Shown: positions 1-5,230 of the stretch, in pieces
How the letters are laid out: each line of letters begins with the position of its first letter
How positions within the stretch are numbered: the first letter of the stretch is position 1
Assembly (NCBI GenBank): GCA_012032575.1
Contig: JAAUSP010000437.1
Location: forward strand, 1 to 6,592
Direction: 5' to 3'
Source of the DNA: Anaerolineales bacterium
GTDB lineage: Bacteria; Chloroflexota; Anaerolineae; 4572-78; J111
DNA length: 6,592 nt
Program-made: the position numbers and the translations under genes
Notes under the pieces: generated by a model
The model's input: the letters and a program-made list of their open reading frames with translations, nothing else
What the model was told of the DNA's origin: nothing
Database searches by the model: none

Positions 1-6
1 AAAAAA

Positions 7-2451
7 ATGGAGGCCATGACCGACCCGGTCGAACTGATCCTGGTAGAAGAAGGGGCCAAACAGGCCCATGACGACTACCCCGAAGACCCGCGCTTTCCCC
101 GCCTGGCCGAACGCATCGCCGCCCGTCGGGCTTTTTTGCAGGGGTCAGCCCTGTGCGAAGACCCGGAAGAATATGTTGCCGCAATGGGCTTGCTGCGGCA
201 GGTGGTTCAACTGCAAGGGGACGACGCCGCCACCGCCCAAGCCTTGCTGGATAAAATTGCTGCCAACGAACAGCAGGAAGCTGATATCGCCATTGCCCTC
301 AAAGAAGCCAACCAAGCCCTGGACAAAGGCGACGCCCGTTCGGCGTTTTTGCTGGTCCAACCCTTCCGTTATGCCGCCTCCAGGCAGGCCGCCCAGGTGC
401 AGGACCTCATTAGCGCGGCGACCACTCGTTGGCGCGGTGAGGTTGAGCAGCAGTTGGAGGCGCTGGTCGCCGCCGAAGATTTTATCCTGCCCAAAGTAGA
501 GTTTTTGATTCAGGAGTTGGAACGCGCCCAATCGCCCCAGGTCAACGACTGGCGGGTGAAAGCTTTGGCCCCGGCCTATGCCACCACCGCCCGCGATTTG
601 CAGGAGATTGATCGCTGGGACGAAGCGGAACTCTTATGGGAAGAGGCTTTCCGGCTGTCTCCCAAAACCCCTGCCATTGCCGAGGGCCGCCACCAGATTC
701 AAAAGCACAATACCCTGGCCCGCGTCCAGGCCGCTACCGACCCGGACGAAAAAGAACGGCTGTTGAGCAATCTTGACCGGACCAACCCCAACGACCCAAC
801 GGTCAAACGTCACCTGGCCGCTTTTTACTACAACCAAAAACGGTATGCCGAAGCCCGCCTGGCCCTCACTCAGGCCAAAACGCTGTTGGAACAAATGGAC
901 CCCCTGCTGGTCGAGGCCGACACCCAGACCATCCAGACGATGGAGCAGCGAATTCAGGAGGCGGAGGAGATCGAAAAGGGTACTGCCGCCATCCGCAACC
1001 AACTCAAGGGAGAATTGACCATTGCCCAGCTCAAAGAGGCCCGGCTGGCCTATCAAGCTCTGCTCGAAACGTTACCCCAACAAACCGACCGTTTGCAGCG
1101 CTGGTGGGAAAAGCTGATCGAAACCAAAGTGAGTCATCTCAAAAGCGATTTAGCCAAAATATCGGACAAGACCGGGACGGCCTGGACTCGGGCCGACCTG
1201 CTTTGCCAGATCCTCATATTACAGCCGGACACGCCCACCCAGGAACAAGCACGCCGGGTGTTGAAATTGGCTTTCGACCACCTCCAACCCGACCTTAAGA
1301 TGGTGGCCGAAAATCCCGAAGGGGTGGGCTTTGGGGCGGGGGGCGAGGCGCTGGAAAATCACAGCGTCAAGGCCAAAGCGCTCTATGAACGTCTGGTCGA
1401 GATGACCGAACTGGAGCAGGTGATGGCTAAATTGGGGCTGGAGGTGATAGATTACAAACAACCCCTGGATGATGCTCTCTATCAACTGGAACTGACCACC
1501 AGCAAGCTCTATTTTATTCAGGAGAAACGCCGTGAGTTGACCCGCCAAATTATGGTTTCCCTGGTCACGGGCCAATGGGACGCGCTGGAAGACGGCCTGA
1601 AAGAGTTGGAACTCAAAGGCTGGCATCAGCATCGCGGGGTCAAAGATTTACCGGCTGACATCGAAAAGGCCAGGCGGCAGCGGTTAAATATGGAAGTCGC
1701 CGTCGAACAGGTCAAACAGGCGATGGCCCAGGAAAAATTCCGGCTGGTCCAGGACCGGCTGGCCTATATGGCCACTGCCGATCCGGAAGATGAAACCCAG
1801 CTTCGCGGCACACTTGAGGTGGTTGACCCCTACACCGGCCAGACCCTCACCGGCCAGGAAGCCATTGAGCCGTTGATCGGAGCCAAGCTGGCCGCGCTCG
1901 ACAAGTTGAGCATCTGGCAGGAAGGCGGCAAACCGGCCATCAACTGGCTCATCGTCCGCTCAAAGATTGCCAAGCTGGCCAACCGGGGCGATTTTGAGGC
2001 AGCGATAGAGCTGGCCCAGGCCGCACTGGGCCAAAATGATGACCACCCGGCTCTGGTCCGCGACGAGGTCTGGTCGCTGGAACGGCTGCGCCAGCACCTT
2101 GACACTTTTCCGCTGGCCGAAGCCGATTTGAATAGCCGCTACGCCAAAAATCTATTCGATGAGGTCGGCCAAAAAAGCCAGGTTTTAACCAAACAAATCA
2201 ATGAAGTCGCCTTTATTATCGAAGATCTGCGCCAGAAAGATCAGGAAGTCAAGCAGATCATTGGTCAACTGCGCCCGCTGTTGCAGCGCGTCAACGAACG
2301 CAAAGATTTCTTCAGTTCAATCTTTTCCTCTGCAAACGATCACGAGGGAGCCAAGCAACAACTCCGTGAGCTGATTCAGCGGGGCTTACAGTTATGCCCG
2401 GAGCATCCCAGTCTGCTCACCTTTAAAGAAGATTTTTCACCCAAACGCTGA
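7..2451 (+). CDS. Large all-helical TPR-like protein of unknown function (possibly 5'-truncated by window edge)
   Basis: I do not recognise a named family. The 814 residues are rich in Ala, Leu, Glu, Gln and Lys, have no signal peptide or membrane segment, and should fold almost wholly as helices. TPR-like helix pairs are visible around 199-222 (DRWDEAELLWEEAFRLSP), 262-296 (KRYAEARLALTQAKTLL) and 654-680 (NRGDFEAAIELAQAAL). Residues 305-350 and 725-765 look like coiled coil. Breaks are a glycine patch at 439-446 (GVGFGAGG) and a probable beta turn near 606-615 (VDPYTGQTLT). A scaffold or protein-interaction role is an inference from fold only. The start is unsettled: the frame is open to base 1 (two Lys codons precede Met1), so this may be the C-terminal part of a longer protein. 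ATG at 16 is an alternative, with GGAGG at 9-13 but only 2 nt between. It ends 105 nt before the transporter gene. Codon use looks like its neighbours. Confidence 0.85.
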   Translation: MEAMTDPVELILVEEGAKQAHDDYPEDPRFPRLAERIAARRAFLQGSALCEDPEEYVAAMGLLRQVVQLQGDDAATAQALLDKIAANEQQEADIAIALKEANQALDKGDARSAFLLVQPFRYAASRQAAQVQDLISAATTRWRGEVEQQLEALVAAEDFILPKVEFLIQELERAQSPQVNDWRVKALAPAYATTARDLQEIDRWDEAELLWEEAFRLSPKTPAIAEGRHQIQKHNTLARVQAATDPDEKERLLSNLDRTNPNDPTVKRHLAAFYYNQKRYAEARLALTQAKTLLEQMDPLLVEADTQTIQTMEQRIQEAEEIEKGTAAIRNQLKGELTIAQLKEARLAYQALLETLPQQTDRLQRWWEKLIETKVSHLKSDLAKISDKTGTAWTRADLLCQILILQPDTPTQEQARRVLKLAFDHLQPDLKMVAENPEGVGFGAGGEALENHSVKAKALYERLVEMTELEQVMAKLGLEVIDYKQPLDDALYQLELTTSKLYFIQEKRRELTRQIMVSLVTGQWDALEDGLKELELKGWHQHRGVKDLPADIEKARRQRLNMEVAVEQVKQAMAQEKFRLVQDRLAYMATADPEDETQLRGTLEVVDPYTGQTLTGQEAIEPLIGAKLAALDKLSIWQEGGKPAINWLIVRSKIAKLANRGDFEAAIELAQAALGQNDDHPALVRDEVWSLERLRQHLDTFPLAEADLNSRYAKNLFDEVGQKSQVLTKQINEVAFIIEDLRQKDQEVKQIIGQLRPLLQRVNERKDFFSSIFSSANDHEGAKQQLRELIQRGLQLCPEHPSLLTFKEDFSPKR

Positions 2452-2489
2452 CCATTCGCATCAAGCCAGCCCTTTTCACTCCAACAATT

Positions 2490-2517
2490 TAGACTTTCCC
2501 GGTTCTTGGATTATATT
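2490..2517 (+). promoter_or_regulatory. Possible weak sigma70-type promoter for the transporter gene
   Basis: TAGACT (2490-2495, 4 of 6 to TTGACA), a 16-nt spacer and TATATT (2512-2517, 5 of 6 to TATAAT) lie in the 105-nt gap before the GTG start at 2557. This would give a leader of roughly 30 nt. The -35 match is poor, so this is only a candidate. No convincing terminator hairpin for the preceding gene is visible in the gap. Confidence 0.3.
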
Positions 2518-2556
2518 CAGTTCCAACCATGAGCTTCCCGGAATTGAGATAATCCT

Positions 2557-3462
2557 GTGACCCCCTTGTTGGGCGAACTTGCCGCCCTGGGCACGTCCCT
2601 ATGCTGGTCGGCTACCGCCACCTTTTTCACCCTGGCCGGGCAAAAAGTCGGCTCGATGGTGGTCAACCGAACCCGCTTGCTGCTGGCGATTTTGTTTCTG
2701 ATAACCACCCACTGGCTGCTGCAAGGCACCTTGTTGCCCCTCGCCGCCGGCTGGGAACGCTGGTCGTGGCTGGCCTTGTCGGGGATTATTGGGCTGGTGG
2801 TAGCCGATGGTTTTCTGTTTCAAGCCTATGTCTCCATCGGCCCGCGTCTGGGGTCGCTGTTGATGAGCCTGTCGCCGGTGGTCAGCGCGGTGCTGGCCTG
2901 GCTGGTGCTGGGCGAAACTTTGTCACTGGGGCAGATTGCCGGAATTGCCCTGGCCATCGGCGGGGTGATGTGGGTCGTGCTGGATCGCAGCAGCCCGGTG
3001 CGGACCTCGCCGGATCGTGGCCGCTATTTATGGGGTATTTTATTTGGGCTGGGCGCGGCGACGGGCCAGGCGGTCGGCCTGATTTTAGCCAAAAAGGGAC
3101 TGGGCGGCGATTTTCCGGCGCTGTCGGGCAATGTCATCCGCATGCTGGCGGCGGGAACAACCCTGTGGGTAATCACGCTGTTCCAGCGCCAGGCCGGGGA
3201 CACCGTCCAGCGGCTGCTGCGGGAGCGGCGCGCCCTCCTCAATATCGTCGGGGGCGCTTTTTTCGGCCCATTTTTGGGAGTGTGGCTTTCGCTCATCGCC
3301 ATTCAATTGACTCACATCGGCGTCGCCAGCACCCTGATGGCCCTGCCGCCAATCTTTTTGCTGCCCATCAGCTATTTTGTATTCAAAGAACGGTTGGGCT
3401 GGACCGCCATTGCTGGCACGATAGTTGCAATGCTGGGCGTAGCGATTCTATTTTGGGTATAG
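2557..3462 (+). CDS. EamA/DMT-superfamily membrane transporter
   Basis: A 301-residue, ten-helix inner-membrane protein built as two EamA repeats, the usual length and architecture of drug/metabolite transporter (DMT) superfamily permeases. Probable helices are near 5-27, 39-58, 70-90, 97-119, 124-142, 156-178, 190-209, 227-250, 257-276 and 281-301. The end of each repeat carries the family pattern: a Pro-containing helix, then a short G/K-E loop, then a Gly-rich helix (LAWLVLGETLSLGQIAGIAL at 113-132; ISYFVFKERLGWTAIAGTIV at 271-290). The Arg-rich stretch at 211-225 is a cytoplasmic loop by the positive-inside rule. DMT members export or import amino acids, nucleosides, drugs or sugar derivatives; nothing here fixes the substrate. 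Start: an in-frame TGA at 2545-2547 leaves GTG 2557 as the only start ahead of helix 1; the next in-frame Met is residue 34, inside the fold. The ribosome site is weak (GAG-containing stretch near 2546). Confidence 0.93.
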   Translation: MTPLLGELAALGTSLCWSATATFFTLAGQKVGSMVVNRTRLLLAILFLITTHWLLQGTLLPLAAGWERWSWLALSGIIGLVVADGFLFQAYVSIGPRLGSLLMSLSPVVSAVLAWLVLGETLSLGQIAGIALAIGGVMWVVLDRSSPVRTSPDRGRYLWGILFGLGAATGQAVGLILAKKGLGGDFPALSGNVIRMLAAGTTLWVITLFQRQAGDTVQRLLRERRALLNIVGGAFFGPFLGVWLSLIAIQLTHIGVASTLMALPPIFLLPISYFVFKERLGWTAIAGTIVAMLGVAILFWV

Positions 3463-3466
3463 GAAA

Positions 3467-3532
3467 GGAACTAAGGGAACTAAAGGAACTTAAACATTTC
3501 AACCCCTTAGTTCCCTTAATTCCTTCAGTTCC
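3467..3532. repeat. Inverted pair of nonamer tandem arrays (GGAACTAAR type)
   Basis: The left arm is three 9-nt units, GGAACTAAG (3467-3475), GGAACTAAA (3476-3484) and GGAACTTAA (3485-3493). The right arm has three units of the complement, CTTAGTTCC (3506-3514), CTTAATTCC (3515-3523) and TTCAGTTCC (3524-3532). Full pairing (27 positions, about 22 paired with one G-U) leaves a 12-nt loop. Shifting by one unit pairs 3467-3484 with 3506-3523 at 16 of 18 positions, so several registers compete. It fills nearly all of the 78-nt gap between the transporter stop and the next ATG. No T tract follows, so it is not a classical intrinsic terminator, though it may shield mRNA ends or reduce read-through. 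Confidence 0.85.
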
Positions 3533-3540
3533 CTGGTCTT

Positions 3541-3903
3541 ATGTTATTCTCACTTTATCCAACCATTACTCAAAACTATTTTATTCTCTGCTTTTTCGCC
3601 GTTCTGGGGACGCTGCAATGGGCTGCCGCCCGCAGCCGCAAACCGGCTTTTAGCTGGTTGGGCTTGTGGGGTTTGGGGCGGGCCGGTCAGGGTGTGGGGT
3701 TATTTTTGGTTTGTGCCAGCCTGAGCTGGTTTTTTGCGGCCACCCCCGGCCTTTTCACGCCCGGCCTGGCCGGCGGTGAATTGACCACGCTTTTTGCTGT
3801 TGGCGGCTTGAGCGCCCTGGCCGCCGCTCGACTGGCAGGGGCGTTGTGGCAGGGAGAATTTTGGCGTACCCAGAAAGATGTATTCGTTAATAAAACCGAC
3901 TGA
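3541..3903 (+). CDS. Small membrane protein of unknown function
   Basis: A 120-residue protein I do not recognise. Three hydrophobic segments are visible, near 12-30 (Phe/Leu-rich), 49-68 and 80-104 (Ala/Leu/Gly-rich), joined by an Arg/Lys-containing turn (ARSRKP at 30-35) and a Gly/Pro-rich loop around 69-79. The C-terminus is short and polar. No signal peptide cleavage site or catalytic motif is apparent. The ATG lies 9 nt after the nonamer inverted repeat and has no Shine-Dalgarno match, and no better in-frame start was found. The last 26 nt overlap the start of the DUF1990 gene in another frame, which suggests translational coupling. It could be an orphan integral membrane protein. Reality as a gene is supported by the coupling, the G/C-ending codons in its body and a clear membrane pattern, but not by homology. 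Confidence 0.7.
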   Translation: MLFSLYPTITQNYFILCFFAVLGTLQWAAARSRKPAFSWLGLWGLGRAGQGVGLFLVCASLSWFFAATPGLFTPGLAGGELTTLFAVGGLSALAAARLAGALWQGEFWRTQKDVFVNKTD

Positions 3904-4450
3904 ACTCGATATTCAGACCTTCATTGCGACCCAGCGGGAGCGGCGTTTTTCGTATGTTGAGGTAGGAGCCACGCAAGGTACGCTGCCAGACGGCTACACC
4001 GTAGACCACAACCGCATCCAATTGGGATCGGGTGAGGCAACTTTTGAGCGGGCCAAAGCGGCGATGCGACAGTGGGAAATGTTTCATTTGGGCTGGCTCC
4101 AGCTTTGCTGGCCCAACACGCCGCTGACGGAGGGCGCAACCGTGGCCGTGCTGGCTCACGCCCTGGGGTTATGGTCGCTGAATGCATGCCGGATTGTTTA
4201 CCTGATTGACGAAGCCGGCCCCATCGAAAAGTTTGGGTTTGCCTACGGCACGCTGCCGGAACATGCTGAGCGCGGCGAGGAGCGTTTTTGCCTGGAGTGG
4301 CAGCAGGCCGATAATACGGTCTGGTACGATATTCTGGCCTTCTCCCGGCCGAACCAATTACTGGCAAAAATGGGCTACCCTTACGTGCGTTATCTGCAAA
4401 AATGTTTCGGGCGCGACTCCAAACAAGCCATGCTGCGGGTGGTGGTCTAG
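3878..4450 (+). CDS. DUF1990 (UPF0548) family protein
   Basis: The 190 residues match the DUF1990 pattern from memory throughout: an N-terminal region with FSYVEVGAT (24-32), the DHNRIQLGSGEATFERAKAA block (43-62), a Trp-rich segment (QWEMFHLGWLQLCWP, 65-79), SLNACRIVYLIDE (100-112), FGFAYGTLPEHAERGEERF (119-137), WYDILAFSRP (149-158) and a C-terminal MGYPYVRYLQKCFGRDS (165-181). Length is normal for the family, whose biochemical role is not established; the GFAYGTLP.H...GEERF part suggests a small-molecule-binding fold but no reaction can be assigned. It has no signal peptide or membrane helix, so it is probably cytoplasmic. The ATG at 3878 lies inside the end of the previous gene, and MYSLIKPTE fits the usual family start. 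Only an AGAAAG stretch abuts the ATG, so translation may depend on coupling. A 168-nt gap follows. Confidence 0.93.
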   Translation: MYSLIKPTELDIQTFIATQRERRFSYVEVGATQGTLPDGYTVDHNRIQLGSGEATFERAKAAMRQWEMFHLGWLQLCWPNTPLTEGATVAVLAHALGLWSLNACRIVYLIDEAGPIEKFGFAYGTLPEHAERGEERFCLEWQQADNTVWYDILAFSRPNQLLAKMGYPYVRYLQKCFGRDSKQAMLRVVV

Positions 4451-4475
4451 CGCCTCCCGTTCAGAGCGAATACTT

Positions 4476-4504
4476 TTGACTGTCTCGGTAATCTGTTTGA
4501 TAAT
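4476..4504 (+). promoter_or_regulatory. Probable sigma70-type promoter for the phosphatase / membrane-protein unit
   Basis: TTGACT (4476-4481, 5 of 6 to consensus), exactly 17 nt, then GATAAT (4499-4504, 5 of 6) form the best promoter-like match seen in the intergenic DNA. Transcription would begin near 4511, giving a leader of about 108 nt that contains the 17-bp inverted repeat at 4554-4594. It lies in the longest intergenic gap, between the DUF1990 stop and the PAP2 start, consistent with a new transcription unit covering 4619 to beyond 6592. Confidence 0.55.
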
Positions 4505-4541
4505 AGGCAGAAGTTTTAAGCAATTCCAGGATTTAATCTAA

Positions 4542-4598
4542 TGATGCGTGAAAGTGATGCGTGAGGATTTCAGGCGAAAATCCTTACGCATCACGTTT
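4542..4598. repeat. Inverted repeat made of CGTGAAA/CGTGATG-type words in a 5' leader
   Basis: Arms GTGATGCGTGAGGATTT (4554-4570) and AAATCCTTACGCATCAC (4578-4594) pair at 16 of 17 positions, with the odd one a G-U in + strand RNA, around a 7-nt loop (CAGGCGA). TGATGCGTGA also occurs as a direct repeat at 4542-4551 and 4555-4564 (13-nt period). The right arm and what follows read CGCATCA-CGTTTCA, the same heptamer type as the array inside the membrane-protein gene at 5940-5982. It ends about 24 nt before the phosphatase ATG. No T tract follows, so it is more likely a dispersed palindrome or a leader hairpin than a terminator. Confidence 0.85.
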
Positions 4599-4618
4599 CA
4601 GACCAATTCTCGACCTCT

Positions 4619-5215
4619 ATGACCCTCATTCGTTTCCTGGACTATTGGCTGTTCGCGGCGATTAATGGCCTGGCGGGACAATGGCCCTGGCTGGATGCAG
4701 CCGCGCGCCTTTTGCTCAACGATTATTTTGTACCGACCGTTCTGGCCCTGGCGCTGTTGGCGTTGTGGTTTGAGCAAAAAAACTTATTGACCGGTTTAGC
4801 AAAAGATAACCGGCGAGCCGTTTTGGCCGCAAGCCTGAGCGCGGCTCTGGCCAATGTGCTGCTCAAGATAATCAACTTGTTTTATTTCCGCCCCCGCCCG
4901 TTTGCCAGTCACGCGGTCAATTTGCTGTTTTACCGGCCCAGCGATCCTTCTTTCCCCAGCAATGCGGCTGCGCTCGGTTTTGCCATTGCCGCCGGGGTCT
5001 GGTTTTACAATCGCACCTGGGGGTGGGGGCTGCTAACTCTGGCGGCGCTGTTTGGGCTAAGCCGTATTTTTGGCGGGGTACATTATCCCTTCGACGTGCT
5101 GGCCGGAGCAGCGTTGGGATGGGGGTCGGCCTGGCTCATCCACCGGCAGCAACGGCTGGTGGAGAAGCTGTTAGGTTTGATTGAAACCTTAGCCGGCAGG
5201 TGGGGTTTTGTTTAA
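4619..5215 (+). CDS. PAP2-superfamily phosphatase, BcrC-like, lacking the motif-2 histidine
   Basis: A 198-residue integral membrane protein of the type 2 phosphatidic acid phosphatase superfamily, closest by eye to BcrC-like undecaprenyl-diphosphate phosphatases that recycle the lipid carrier for cell-wall glycans. Motif 1 is K83 followed by RPRPF at 91-95, at a longer spacing than canonical KX6RP. Motif 3 is intact: S148 R149, H155 and D159 (SRIFGGVHYPFD, the SRX5HX3D pattern). Motif 2, normally PSGH or PSDH, reads PSNA at 113-116 (SFPSNAAALGF), so the histidine expected as proton donor is missing. Hydrophobic segments lie near 36-50, 66-90, 117-131, 136-149 and 157-175. The ATG has no clear ribosome site. 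The gene stands behind a probable promoter and a leader hairpin, and its stop is 15 nt from the next start, so co-transcription is likely. Superfamily membership is firm; substrate and activity are not, given the motif-2 change. Confidence 0.88.
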   Translation: MTLIRFLDYWLFAAINGLAGQWPWLDAAARLLLNDYFVPTVLALALLALWFEQKNLLTGLAKDNRRAVLAASLSAALANVLLKIINLFYFRPRPFASHAVNLLFYRPSDPSFPSNAAALGFAIAAGVWFYNRTWGWGLLTLAALFGLSRIFGGVHYPFDVLAGAALGWGSAWLIHRQQRLVEKLLGLIETLAGRWGFV

Positions 5216-5230
5216 AAACATCTCATTATC

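Noticed and set aside
9..18. GGAGG followed by ATG 16 as the definite start of the first gene
   Set aside because: Only 2 nt separate the GGAGG from the ATG, which is too close for a normal ribosome site, and the frame is open to the left edge.
3467..3532. Intrinsic terminator after the transporter gene
   Set aside because: No T tract follows the right arm (CCTGGTCTT), and the tandem internal structure fits a repeat element better. Some terminator-like effect is not excluded.
2601..3653. A 350-codon open frame on the + strand overlapping the transporter gene
   Set aside because: It lies in another frame of the transporter, has a composition rich in Gly, Arg, His and Pro with no coherent fold, and runs across the nonamer repeat. 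The EamA frame is clearly the real one.
3921..4367. Long open frame on the - strand opposite the DUF1990 gene
   Set aside because: The + strand frame matches DUF1990 along its whole length; the antisense product is low-complexity Arg/Pro/Ala-rich.
4554..4594. Intrinsic terminator for the DUF1990 gene
   Set aside because: The stem is strong but no run of T follows on + (GTTTCAG), and it lies downstream of a good promoter that would then be blocked.
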